Assembly (NCBI RefSeq): GCF_000425065.1
Contig: NZ_AULB01000033.1
Coordinates: 27,281 to 91,280 of the forward strand
Direction: 5' to 3'
From: Actinomadura rifamycini DSM 43936
GTDB lineage: Bacteria > Actinomycetota > Actinomycetes > Streptosporangiales > Streptosporangiaceae
DNA: 64,000 nucleotides
The notes under the pieces are model-generated. The model was given only the letters and a program-made list of their open reading frames with translations, had not been told where the DNA came from and searched no databases. Positions 50,901 to 58,774 of the stretch are shown here, piece after piece. How positions within the stretch are numbered: the stretch's first letter is position 1; every line of letters begins with the position of its first letter. A program made the position numbers and the translations under genes.

Positions 50901-53900
50901 CCGCGGCCTCGCCGGCCAGTCGGGTCCGGAGCCGCGCGATGCCGTCCGCGCGCAGCCGGTCGAGGTCGGCGGCCAGCTCGTCCAGCCGTCGCCACACCCG
51001 GTCGAAGTCGTCGCGGTCGCCGGCGAGGCCCCGCAGCGCCTCCTCGATCCGGTCCCCCCGGTCCGGGGTGATCAGCCCGTCCCGGACCGACCGCGCCACC
51101 TGGTCGCGCATCGCCTCAACCCGCCGCACACGCTCCTCCCGCGCCCGCCCCACCAGCTCGTCGCGACGCGCGCGCAGCCGCACCGCGGCGTCCGCGTCCG
51201 ACATCTGGACGACGGCCACGATCGCCTCCGTCCCCTCGTGGTCGAACCGCGCCGCCCTGGCCTCGAACGCCGCCGCCCAGTCCGGCTCGTCCGCCGCCAC
51301 CGCGGTCAGCTCCACCGCCGTCGGCGGCCGGTTCGGCGCGAACGTCCGCGGGTCCACCGGCAGCCCGGGGGCCAGGAGCAGGTCCCGGTTGAGAAGCCGG
51401 TCGGCGACCGGTTCGGCTTCCGGCAGCGGCTCACCGTCCAGCAGCGCGAACGCGCTCTCCAGCAGGGTGCGGACGGCTGCGGCGACCGCCGGGCCGGGCC
51501 CGTCCGCCGCCATCTCCGCCAGCGCGTCGTCGATCCGCGGCCGCTGCTCCCCGACCGTCTCCCGGAGCCGCTGCAGCGGCCCGGCCAGCCACTCGGGCAT
51601 GTCCGGCGCGTGGTCGCCCGCCTGCTGCGCGACGGTCGCCCACCGGCCCACCACGTTCAGCGTGGAGTCGATCAGCCCGTACAGCTTGTTCCGCGCCCCG
51701 GCGATGATGCGCTTGCCCTTCTTGGGACGGTTGATCCGGGCGTCGGTCTCGTCGATGAGCCGTTCGATGCCGTTCCCGCCGCGCAGCCGGACCACCCGTG
51801 CCGCCGTCTCGGCCGCCCGCGCGGCGTCGTCCGCCGCCGCCACCCGAAGCAGCCGCTCCAACTCGCCGTCCCGCGCCGCCAGCGCCTTCCACACCTCGGT
51901 GGCGCGCGGCAGCTTCACGGTGCGGTGCGGCGCCTCCTCCAGCAGCCGTCCCGCCTCGCGCGCCAGGCCGCGACGGGCGTCCATCATGCCCGCGGCGCCG
52001 CGGACCCACCCGTCCGTCCCTGGGGAGAGGTGCACCCCGCTCCGGGCGGCCTCCATGAACGCCTCGCCGCATTCTCGGAGCACCGGGTAACGCGACACCA
52101 CGACGTTCAGGCTCTCCATCGGTCGCGTCGCCTCCGGGTACACGAGCCCCGCGCGGATGGCAGCGGCCCACGCCAGCACACGGCCCGCCGGGTCCGCGGC
52201 CAGCGCCCTGGCGTCCAGGTCGCGGGCCCGGGCGACGAACTCCGACGACAGCAGCCCGGTGGGCTGCGCCGTTTCCGCCGCGAGCCCGGCGCACCAGCGC
52301 GCGTCGCTCTCCGCGCCGGGCCGTCCCGCCGCACGCCGCAGCCATCCGGCGAGCCCGAACCGTCCGGCGCGCAACGCCGCGGCCTCCGCGTCCGCGAACC
52401 CGTCCGGCAGGAGGCCCGCGCCGTCCGGCCCGTCCGGTCCTGCTGGCCCGGAGGTCTCGGAGGTCTCGGAGGTCTCGGAGGTCTCGGAGGTCTCGGCCTG
52501 CGGCCGCGAACCCGGTTCGAGACCCGCCCGGCCGGGCCGCCGCTCGACGCCCTGCCGCACCGTTCCCTTGCCGTCCTCCGGGCCGCGCGCGTCCGCCGCC
52601 GCCCGCGGCCGCGGAACCGCCGCCTCCGCGCTGGACGAACGGTGCACGGCGGTCTCTTTCCGCTCGACGTCCGCAAGGAACGCGTCCAACGCAGCCAGCT
52701 CGTCCTCGTCCCGCTCGGGCACCGGCGGCCCGGAGTCGGAGGGCCCGGAGTCGGACCGCTCGGACTCCAGCGCCTCGGGCACCGGCGGCTCCGAACCCGA
52801 CGGTTCGGCCGACGCCTCCTGCGGGCGGGCTGCCGCATGCTCCGGCTCGGCGGACGCCGCGACCGGGGCCTCCGGCTCCTGCGCCGCGGCGGGCGGGGCC
52901 TCGGCCGGAGCGGGGGCGGGACCGTCGCCGGAGCCCGGGCCGTCCGTGCCGCCGTCGTCGGTCTCGGTGACGGAGAGCTGACCCGCGATGGCGTGGTACA
53001 CGAGCTTCTGCCACCGCTCCGGCAGTTCTCCCACGACTCCGCCGGCCAGCTCCGCGGCGCGGGCCGGCGCGTCCCGCGTCACCTCGATGAGCTCGGCGAG
53101 TTTCGCGAGTCCGGCCCCGTCGCCGGACAGCGCCGCGGCGCGCACCTCGCGCACCTCCTCGGCCACCGCGTCGGGCCCGGTCAGTCCGCGCAGCGCACGG
53201 ACCCGCTCCTCCTGACGATGCCCCGCCGCCGCGCCCCGCACGGCGTCCAGGAGCTCGGGCAGTGAGGCAGCGTCCAGCCCCGGCGCGGCGGCGTCAATCC
53301 GGGCCCGCAGGTCGTCCAGCTCGGCGACCGCCGCCGTGACGAGGCGGACGTCGCCGTCGTCGGGCCGGCGTTCCATGCGCAGCCGCGCGGCGGTGCGGTC
53401 GGCGGCCTCGGCCGCGAGAGCGAAACGGCCGCGCAGCTCGTCGAGTGCGCTCGCGAGCTCTTCCAGGGGCGGGCGGGTCGTCATGGAGCACTCGCTCTCC
53501 GCGTGCGGCTCGGAGGGCCGGCATGCGAAATCTCGAAGGGTCGGGAGGTCGATCGGGTCCGCCGGCAGCGCGGGATGCTCGCGCGCCAGCCTGTTCCAGG
53601 CCGCACGGGCGGCGGGACGGTCGCCGAGCAGGGCGAGCGCCAGGGGCGCGAGCGGCCGGTCCTCCTCGATCGCGCACACCAGGCACCAGTGGACGATCGA
53701 GTCCGGGACCGTCCACCGCAGGAGGAGGCTCAGCGCGGGCGCCCGGCCGAGGACCTCCGGCGCGGTCGCCGGATCCAGCAACCGCGCGCAGTCGGCGGCG
53801 TCGAGCCGGTCGACGTTGCCGAACGCGTGCAGCCAGGGCGCCGCGAGCAGGAGGCGAATGTGCCGCCGCCGCCCCGGCTCACCGTTGCGCAGGGTGCGCA

Positions 53901-54135
53901 GAAGCATGTCGGCGGACCGCTCCGTGGCCTTCCCCGCCGCACCGAGCCGGACTACGCCCAGCAGTCGGCGGGCGTGCTCCGACGCCGCCGCGACCAAGAA
54001 TTCCCGCACGTCCGCGACGGTGATCGCCGACAAGGTCTCGGCGGCGAGTTCCGGCAGTCCGCCGACCTGCGCGGCGATCGGTCCGAACGGTGCCGGCCCC
54101 TCGTCGTGCCGCCTGCGGTGACGTCCATGCCCCAC
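47956..54135 (-). CDS. 2,059-residue P-loop NTPase, probable sensor of a conflict system
   Basis: I do not know a name for this protein. Residues 1-215 and 216-395 are helical. About 396-560 is a Pro/Glu/Ser/Ala-rich disordered linker with an ETS repeat. About 560-1300 is a long mainly helical region with many charged residues. A Rossmann-like alpha/beta stretch (LPAFGTQMSPSGQRLTLLLLWGR, TVLVLYFGVL) precedes FTATNPYAPGRDVPEEMFFGR, Walker A GGRQLGKS (about 1395-1402) and Walker B LLILLDEADRFLN (about 1475). A winged-helix/AAA lid region and a second alpha/beta part (VIVMDLQGACDTGRFE) follow. STAND-type signalling ATPases have this layout. GTG at 54135 follows GGGAGGGCGGG; an internal ATG at 53484 is an alternative. 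The partner gene overlaps by 4 nt. Confidence 0.85.
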   Translation of the reverse strand: MGHGRHRRRHDEGPAPFGPIAAQVGGLPELAAETLSAITVADVREFLVAAASEHARRLLGVVRLGAAGKATERSADMLLRTLRNGEPGRRRHIRLLLAAPWLHAFGNVDRLDAADCARLLDPATAPEVLGRAPALSLLLRWTVPDSIVHWCLVCAIEEDRPLAPLALALLGDRPAARAAWNRLAREHPALPADPIDLPTLRDFACRPSEPHAESECSMTTRPPLEELASALDELRGRFALAAEAADRTAARLRMERRPDDGDVRLVTAAVAELDDLRARIDAAAPGLDAASLPELLDAVRGAAAGHRQEERVRALRGLTGPDAVAEEVREVRAAALSGDGAGLAKLAELIEVTRDAPARAAELAGGVVGELPERWQKLVYHAIAGQLSVTETDDGGTDGPGSGDGPAPAPAEAPPAAAQEPEAPVAASAEPEHAAARPQEASAEPSGSEPPVPEALESERSDSGPSDSGPPVPERDEDELAALDAFLADVERKETAVHRSSSAEAAVPRPRAAADARGPEDGKGTVRQGVERRPGRAGLEPGSRPQAETSETSETSETSETSGPAGPDGPDGAGLLPDGFADAEAAALRAGRFGLAGWLRRAAGRPGAESDARWCAGLAAETAQPTGLLSSEFVARARDLDARALAADPAGRVLAWAAAIRAGLVYPEATRPMESLNVVVSRYPVLRECGEAFMEAARSGVHLSPGTDGWVRGAAGMMDARRGLAREAGRLLEEAPHRTVKLPRATEVWKALAARDGELERLLRVAAADDAARAAETAARVVRLRGGNGIERLIDETDARINRPKKGKRIIAGARNKLYGLIDSTLNVVGRWATVAQQAGDHAPDMPEWLAGPLQRLRETVGEQRPRIDDALAEMAADGPGPAVAAAVRTLLESAFALLDGEPLPEAEPVADRLLNRDLLLAPGLPVDPRTFAPNRPPTAVELTAVAADEPDWAAAFEARAARFDHEGTEAIVAVVQMSDADAAVRLRARRDELVGRAREERVRRVEAMRDQVARSVRDGLITPDRGDRIEEALRGLAGDRDDFDRVWRRLDELAADLDRLRADGIARLRTRLAGEAAGLDPADVARIERHIDADDLITAREFLAQVADGRPLPARPGETDFVRFYPAFPEAFHRAATRAGGRARKYETGGPLTELQEALIAGRDVRDRELEALLEGAGITVPSLREADRRVAGEGLRKWLNLRDKGQNKTPGNLRSMIDAILKMVGLEGRQGAAERSGDRQWIALDDVRFVKTKAGVLLPAFGTQMSPSGQRLTLLLLWGRPGSPQLIELLKERPEGTTVLVLYFGVLSRDDREQLARAALGRPAPVAGVLDDAAIGYLACRSQDWAASVAVMAPFTATNPYAPGRDVPEEMFFGRSEQLRRVTDPKGPSFVYGGRQLGKSALLRKAERHILDTDPDRKVILDNIQAVGASSVSMWPQLADRLAQEGVVRRGLAEREPVVDGVKDWIRSDPRRQLLILLDEADRFLNQDADGGRFEDVIALRNLMLDTDRRVKVVWAGLHQTARFESLPNQPLAHLGTPIAVGPLDPQDAFDLLVRPLATLGYTFPETLAARVIAESNNAPALVQLFAEKLLARLRGDPRPLPYEITREDVAGVWRDKKLMEQFQKLFDLTLNLDKRYKVIAYTVALQAIAEGADTALAVQELRDECRYWWADGFRGCTGDDFQSLLDECVNLGVLGTDGDRYRLRTPHILTLLGGERDVENVLQSTADFEDPEQFDAHSYRMVYRDGPERAPLSLAQLTGLLRPRPGVHVVAGSAALHVERVAACMESAQARRPNLTVQVVRSGERSFDGAVRRARMNAGHDVIVMDLQGACDTGRFERRLAEAAAAVADRSGQGTLAIVLVTGPASAPAWARLTAADDVRLVGLRRFDAPAVRQWMREDSLVFPDDAGQRELVRRTGGWPTLVGRVVTLITEHAGDADQTLDHVLAQLRERPQTLLEDAGVQADGCLAAAWRVLCADGEELRDSAEGLAALLSAYGEDGTPMLTPGDLAAHGYTGTHDLVEALHLLGALVPGDGGLGCEPVLADATRLAHRRTGRA
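52451..52495. repeat. 9-bp repeat, five perfect copies, inside the NTPase gene
   Basis: GAGGTCTCG is repeated five times without change at 52451-52495. On the coding (minus) strand it reads CGAGACCTC, in frame, giving the ETSETSETSETSETS run in the disordered linker. Perfect identity implies recent slippage or gene conversion, and copy number is likely to vary between strains without breaking the frame. Confidence 0.95.
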
Positions 54136-54359
54136 GGTTCACCCGCCCTCCCAAGCAACGTGTCGGGGAGCATATGAGACAGGTCAGCACATGTCCATCA
54201 AGCACCAGTATTGATGTTGATCGAGTTAACAATATCGCCAGTCCGTAAACGGGTTCTGCGCCTAAATCGTCACACAAGGGCGTGGCGCGGGCGGTAACCG
54301 AACCATCGCACACGTCCGGGCGACGTGGACGTGAACCTCCGGATTCGAAAGGTCACCCG
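54136..54359. promoter_or_regulatory. divergent promoter region, NTPase/kinase
   Basis: 224 bp with an AT-rich centre (54205-54240: TTGATG, TTGATC, GTTAAC and CAATAT) that stands out against the GC-rich flanks. Minus-strand candidates for the NTPase promoter include TCATAT/CATATG near 54170-54178. The kinase start at 54360 has AAAGG 8 nt before it. No exact promoter can be fixed. Confidence 0.4.
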
Positions 54360-56165
54360 ATGCAGGCCTCCGACCGCACCTCCGGCTCATTCCACGCCTG
54401 CGCGCCGCTGACCTCCAGGGACCCGGAGCGCATCGGCGCCCACCGGCTCCTCGGACGGCTCGGCGAGGGCGGCCAAGGTGTCGTGTACCTCGCCGAGGAT
54501 CCCGGCGGGGACCGTGTCGCGGTCAAGATCCTGCACGACCGCGCCGGCTCCCGCGACGCCGCCCGCAAGGAACTCGCGGCGGCCCGCCGCGTGGCCCCTT
54601 TCTGCACCGCCGAAATTCGGGACTCCGGCGAGGACGACGGCGTCCCCTACGTCGTCACCGAGTACATCGACGGCCCTTCGCTGCGGCGGCTCGTCGAGAC
54701 GGAGGGCCCGCAGAGAGGCCCGTCCCTGTACCGGTTCGCGATCGGGACGGCCACCGCCCTCGCGGCGATCCACCAGGCGGGCATCGTCCACCGCGACTTC
54801 AAACCGGGCAACGTTCTGGTGGGCCCGGACGGTCCGCGGGTGATCGACTTCGGCGTCGCCCGCGCCGTCGACGCCACGGCGACCGCGAGCGGCTCCGTCA
54901 TCGGCACACCGTCCTACATGGCGCCGGAGCAACTCGCCGGGGACACCGTCGGGCCCGCCGCGGACGTGTTCGCCTGGGCCGCCACGATCGCGTTCGCGGC
55001 GAACGGGCGTCCGCCCTTCGGGCAGGACACGATCCCCGCCGTCCTCAACCGGATCGTCAGGGGCGAGGCGGACCTGGGCGGTCTCGGCGGCCCTCTGCGC
55101 GACCTCGTGCGGCGGTCCCTGCACAAGAATCCCGCCCGGCGTCCCACCGGGCGGGAGATCCTGCTGCGCCTGCTGGAGCACTCGGACGGTCCGATCGCCG
55201 CCCAGGAGGCGCTCGCCCGTGGACGCGCCCTCGCGACGGCCGACGACGCGACGCTCGCCGACGAGCGCACGGAGCGCTGGACGACCGTCCGGATCCCCCG
55301 CCCGCACGGCCGAGGCCGCCGCGGCCTCCTGGCCGGAGGCATCGTAGCCGTCGTGATCGCCGTTGCGGGCGGCGCCGCGCTGGCGGTCGACCGCGCCGGC
55401 GCCCCCGTTCCCGGCGCGGCTCCGGACGACGGCGTCGCGGTACCGGCCCCACCGAGCGGCGTCCCGGTGCCCGTCCGGACGGCCGCCGCGGCACCCGGCG
55501 CCGTCCCGACCGCGCCCGCCGAGGTCGCCGACGCCGTCGAAGGGGCGGTCGGATCGCGACGGACCGCCGGATTCACCGCCGAGGGGTTCAGATCGCAGAG
55601 CGACGAGGCGTTCGAGGCGCGCGGACGCCTTCACTACCGCCCCGGGCAGAGCACCGGCTACGACCTCACGGTGCGCCACCCGCATGGGGACCCCCTCGTC
55701 GGCGACTCCGTGGCAAGGCGCGTCATCATCCTGGGAAACTGCGCGTATCTCCGGGACGCGCCGAAACACTGCCATTCCACGGAGAGCGACGCCGTGGACG
55801 CCGATGGTTCGCACGTGTGGATGGCGTCGAACGTCCGCCTGGTCAGCTCCCCGTACAACGTGCTCGAACTGCTGCGCGCCAGCACGTCGCTCCAGCACGA
55901 CGCTGATGGCGGAACGGTGACCTTCCGGGGGACGGCCCGCGGCGGCGCCCTCGCCGAGAGCGGGCCGGTCGGGGCCTTCTACCGGTCGTTCGGCGGAAAC
56001 CTCACCCAGGTGACCTACACCCTCGTCACCACCCGAGACCATCTCCCGAAACGGCTCGACATCGACCTGTGGACCGCCCTGTCGGCGTCTGACACCGTCC
56101 ATTCGCTGTACTCCGTCACCTACGGCGAATGGGGAAACAGCGGAACGATCACGCGCCCTTACTGA
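54360..56165 (+). CDS. membrane Ser/Thr protein kinase with extracellular domain (PknB-like)
   Basis: This is a bacterial eukaryotic-type kinase. The glycine loop is GRLGEGGQGVVY (about residue 34), the ATP lysine AVKILHD, the catalytic loop VHRDFKPGN (about 144; normally HRDLKPxN, L replaced by F), DFGVAR, and GTPSYMAPEQL. After about residue 270 the protein has a short basic linker, one membrane helix (LLAGGIVAVVIAVAGGAALAV, about 323-343) and an extracellular Pro/Ala stretch followed by a 200-residue domain (ADAVEGAVGSRRTAGFTAEGF, HYRPGQSTGYDLTV, VIILGNCAYLRD) resembling LppX/LprG-like lipoprotein folds. ATG at 54360 follows AAAGG. 601 residues. The substrates are unknown. Confidence 0.92.
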   Translation: MQASDRTSGSFHACAPLTSRDPERIGAHRLLGRLGEGGQGVVYLAEDPGGDRVAVKILHDRAGSRDAARKELAAARRVAPFCTAEIRDSGEDDGVPYVVTEYIDGPSLRRLVETEGPQRGPSLYRFAIGTATALAAIHQAGIVHRDFKPGNVLVGPDGPRVIDFGVARAVDATATASGSVIGTPSYMAPEQLAGDTVGPAADVFAWAATIAFAANGRPPFGQDTIPAVLNRIVRGEADLGGLGGPLRDLVRRSLHKNPARRPTGREILLRLLEHSDGPIAAQEALARGRALATADDATLADERTERWTTVRIPRPHGRGRRGLLAGGIVAVVIAVAGGAALAVDRAGAPVPGAAPDDGVAVPAPPSGVPVPVRTAAAAPGAVPTAPAEVADAVEGAVGSRRTAGFTAEGFRSQSDEAFEARGRLHYRPGQSTGYDLTVRHPHGDPLVGDSVARRVIILGNCAYLRDAPKHCHSTESDAVDADGSHVWMASNVRLVSSPYNVLELLRASTSLQHDADGGTVTFRGTARGGALAESGPVGAFYRSFGGNLTQVTYTLVTTRDHLPKRLDIDLWTALSASDTVHSLYSVTYGEWGNSGTITRPY

Positions 56166-56281
56166 ACTTGCCCGCAGGAAGGGCGCGGGAGTCGATAACC
56201 ACCGGCTATGACGGTTTGTCTTGGACGGGCGGGGGCCGGTGGGCCCACGCTGGGGGCAACCGATCTTGAGGAGTCATCCAA

Positions 56282-57274
56282 GTGAGCATCCTTCCCACCC
56301 GTTCCCTCGGACGGCTCGAGGTGTCGGCGGTCGGCTTCGGCGCGATGGTGCTGTCGCCCGGGATGTACGGCGAGGTCGACGACGAGCGGGGGCTGGCGGC
56401 GCTGCGGCACGCGTTCGACCACGGCGCGACGTTCGTCGACACGAGCGACGGCTACGGCGAGGACGGGCACAACGAGCGGCTCGTCGGGCAGGCGCTGAAG
56501 GGCCGCCGGGACGACGTCGCGGTCGCGACGAAGTTCGGCTTCGCCCTGCCCGAGGGTGTCGAACCGCACCCGTTCCCTGTGGGATACGCGTTCGGGGAGC
56601 TGGCGGTCAACTGCGATCCGCGGCACGTCCGCGGGTACGCGGAGGCGAGCCTGCGCAACCTGGGGACCGACGTCATCGACCTGTACTACCCGCACTTCCC
56701 GGACCCGCAGGTGCCGATCGAGGACACCGCGGGCGCCGTCGGCGAGCTGGTGGCGGACGGGCTCGTCCGGTACTTCGGCCTGTCGAACGTGACGGCCGAC
56801 CAGCTGCGCCGCGCCCACGCCGCCCATCCGGTGCAGGCCGTCCAGACCGAGTGGTCGATGTGGCGGCCCGTCGACCCAGACCTGCTCGCCGCCGCGCGGG
56901 AGCTCGGCGTCGGTCTCGTGACGTGGAGCCCGCTCGGCGCCGGGTTCCTGACCGGGACGGTCGAGAAGGTCGGGGACGGTGACTTCCGGCGGAACAACCC
57001 GCGGTTCGACGACGCGAACCTCGCCGCGAACCACGACGCGTACGCGGCGGTCCGGAAGATCGCGGCGGAGCTGGAGGTGTCGCCCGGGCAGCTGGCGCTC
57101 GCGTGGCTGCTGCACCGCGGGCCCGACGTCGTCCCGATCCCCGGGAGCCGCACGCCCGCGCACATCGAGGAGAACCTGGCGGCCGCGCACCTCGACCTGC
57201 CGGCGGACGTCCTGGCCCGCATCGACGGCGTGCTCTCGGACGTCACCGCGTCCGGCGGCACGCTGCTGCGATGA
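56282..57274 (+). CDS. aldo/keto reductase
   Basis: This is an NADPH-dependent (alpha/beta)8 barrel oxidoreductase. The motifs are LGRLEVSAVGFGAMVLS, TFVDTSDGYGEDGHNERLVGQAL (catalytic Asp and Tyr), VATKFGFALP, then SLRNLGTDVIDLYYPHFPDP (the family Lys/His positions), VQTEWSMWRPV and the NADPH-binding PIPGSRTPAHIEENLAAAHLDL. 330 residues. GTG at 56282 has GAGGAG about 9 nt before it. The broad substrate class (aldehydes) is the most that can be said. A weak TTGGAC/CACGCT promoter pair is at 56222-56252. Confidence 0.93.
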   Translation: MSILPTRSLGRLEVSAVGFGAMVLSPGMYGEVDDERGLAALRHAFDHGATFVDTSDGYGEDGHNERLVGQALKGRRDDVAVATKFGFALPEGVEPHPFPVGYAFGELAVNCDPRHVRGYAEASLRNLGTDVIDLYYPHFPDPQVPIEDTAGAVGELVADGLVRYFGLSNVTADQLRRAHAAHPVQAVQTEWSMWRPVDPDLLAAARELGVGLVTWSPLGAGFLTGTVEKVGDGDFRRNNPRFDDANLAANHDAYAAVRKIAAELEVSPGQLALAWLLHRGPDVVPIPGSRTPAHIEENLAAAHLDLPADVLARIDGVLSDVTASGGTLLR

Positions 57275-57361
57275 GAAGACGAGCCGCGGGGTGACGATTA
57301 CCGACCACCGATACGCCTGATCTGGGACACTTTCGGAAAATACGTTCGACCGGGGGGCTTG

Positions 57362-58000
57362 GTGGAGATCCGCACGTTCACGGAGGACGACCGCGCTGAA
57401 CTGCGGGAACTGTTCGCCCGCGCCGGTGAAGGCGCCCCCACCGAGTCATTGTGGGGGCACGCCGATTCCGAGGCGGAAATCTACCTGGCCCCCTACATCG
57501 ACCACGAGTCGGAATCCCTGTTCCTCGCCGTTTCCGAGGGGCGGCTCGTCGGCTACCTGACCGGCTGCGAGGACACCTCGGCCTTTCCCGGCGAGGACGA
57601 ACTGCTGATGCGGGCCGTCCGGAAGCACCGCCTGCTCTTCCGGCGGGAGCCCCTCGCGTTCTTCGCCCGCAGCATGGCCGACATGGCGGGCGCCGCGGTG
57701 CGCCGCCGGCCGACCGCCAAGACGTTCGACGATTCGCGGTGGCCCGCGCACCTGCACATCAACGTCGCGCCCGAAGCCCGCGGGACCGGCGCGGCGGACG
57801 GCCTGGTGAACGCCTGGCTCGACCGTCTCCGCGCCACCGGCTCGCCCGGCTGCCATCTGCAGACATTGACCGAGAACACCCGCGCCGTACGATTCTTCCG
57901 CCGTATGGGATTCACCGAACACGGCCCGTCCGTCCTCGTCCCGGGCATCCGGCAGAACGGCGGGAAACTGCACCAGCAGACGATGGTCTGGGCCCCCTAA
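57362..58000 (+). CDS. GNAT-family N-acetyltransferase
   Basis: This is an acetyl-CoA-dependent acetyltransferase of unknown target. The 212 residues show IRTFTEDDRAELRELFARAGE, LFLAVSEGRLVGYLTG (beta4), LHINVAPEARGTGAADGLVNAWLDRL (motif A, R/Q-x2-G-x-G-like here ARGTGAAD) and CHLQTLTENTRAVRFFRRMGFTEHGPSVLVPG (motif B). GTG at 57362 follows a G-rich stretch; a TTG at 57359 is adjacent. It stands 35 bp before the NUDIX gene and 88 bp after the aldo/keto reductase. Confidence 0.88.
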   Translation: MEIRTFTEDDRAELRELFARAGEGAPTESLWGHADSEAEIYLAPYIDHESESLFLAVSEGRLVGYLTGCEDTSAFPGEDELLMRAVRKHRLLFRREPLAFFARSMADMAGAAVRRRPTAKTFDDSRWPAHLHINVAPEARGTGAADGLVNAWLDRLRATGSPGCHLQTLTENTRAVRFFRRMGFTEHGPSVLVPGIRQNGGKLHQQTMVWAP

Positions 58001-58023
58001 GGCCGTCGGCCCGGCCGGTGCGC

Positions 58024-58029
58024 CATACT
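58024..58029 (+). promoter_or_regulatory. -10 box for a leaderless NUDIX transcript
   Basis: CATACT, followed by 6 nt and then GTG 58036. The same hexamer and spacing precede the hrpB TTG codon on the minus strand (33023-33028). No ribosome site is present. Confidence 0.45.
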
Positions 58030-58035
58030 CGCCCG

Positions 58036-58518
58036 GTGAGGGGACGCTTGATCGAGGTGACGGCCCGCCGGATCGCGACGCCCGTCTGGAGGAAACTGAG
58101 CGGACGTGCACAGTGGCGGCTGGCGCGCCTCCGGCACCCCACGTTCCTCGTGTACGCGGGCGGGATCGTCCGCGACGACCAGGGCCGCATCCTCCTCCTC
58201 CGGCACCGCCTGTGGCCCCCGTACAAGGCGTGGGGCCTGCCCGGCGGCTACGTCAACGCGGGCGAGCGCCTCCAGGACGGCGTCGCACGCGAGGTCCGCG
58301 AGGAGACGTCCCTCGAGGTCTCGGTCGCCGACCGTCCGCTCCAGGTGGCGAGCGGTTTCCGTTTCCGCGTCGAGACCTACTACGAGGCCGAAGTGACCGG
58401 CGGACGCCTCGACCTCGACCCCGCCGAGATCCTCGAGGCCCGCTGGTGCGCCCTCGACGACCTCCCGGCCGAAATGTCCCCCCGCCTCCGCACCCTCATC
58501 ACCGCCCTCCCCGAGTAG
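58036..58518 (+). CDS. NUDIX hydrolase
   Basis: This is a nucleoside-diphosphate-X hydrolase. The Nudix box is at about residues 77-99: GGYVNAGERLQDGVAREVREET, then SLEV, i.e. G-x5-E-x7-REVxEE with Ser replacing the last Gly of the box. The protein has an N-terminal basic helix (ARRIATPVWRKLSGRAQWRLARL), a beta strand FLVYAGGIVRDDQGRILLLRHR and FRFRVETYYEAEVTGG after the box. 160 residues. It begins at GTG 58036. The exact substrate is not predictable. Confidence 0.9.
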   Translation: MRGRLIEVTARRIATPVWRKLSGRAQWRLARLRHPTFLVYAGGIVRDDQGRILLLRHRLWPPYKAWGLPGGYVNAGERLQDGVAREVREETSLEVSVADRPLQVASGFRFRVETYYEAEVTGGRLDLDPAEILEARWCALDDLPAEMSPRLRTLITALPE

Positions 58519-58567
58519 GACGTGTTTCGAGGGTCAGCGGAGCGAGCCGACGAAACGATGGGGCTCG

Positions 58568-58774
58568 GTGAGGACGGTTCGGGCGTGCTGCAGATTCGGA
58601 AGCCTGCTCGGGGACGGCGTCCGGGTCGCTTACGACTGCCACGTGAATTCCGGGTCCGTGATCGGACGCGCCTCCCTCATCGGCCCGCACATCGATTGGC
58701 GCGGCCACTGCCCGCCCGATACCTCGGTTTTCCTCCGCCGGCGCACCTTCGTGCCAGCAGCCGGCCGACAGTAA
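58568..58774 (+). CDS. small hexapeptide-repeat (left-handed beta-helix) ORF, possibly a fragment
   Basis: The ORF 58568-58774 (68 codons) contains consecutive hexapeptide units LGDGVR-VAYDCH-VNSGSV-IGRASL-IGPHID, the [LIV]-G-x4 periodicity of left-handed beta-helix acyltransferases and gamma-carbonic anhydrases. Five turns are too few for a complete domain. There is no ribosome site before GTG 58568, and the C-terminal residues (WRGHCPPDTSVFLRRRTFVPAAGRQ) do not match a known end. It could be a decayed remnant of a transferase gene. Confidence 0.3.
   Translation: MRTVRACCRFGSLLGDGVRVAYDCHVNSGSVIGRASLIGPHIDWRGHCPPDTSVFLRRRTFVPAAGRQ

Noticed and set aside
52505..52530. CCGGTTCGAGACCCG resembling a tRNA T-arm
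   Set aside because: Inside a coding gene and no acceptor, D or anticodon stems can be drawn around it.
47395..53265. 1956-codon plus-strand ORF opposite the NTPase gene
   Set aside because: Arg/Pro/Gly-rich antisense frame without domains; the minus frame holds Walker motifs and conserved alpha/beta segments.
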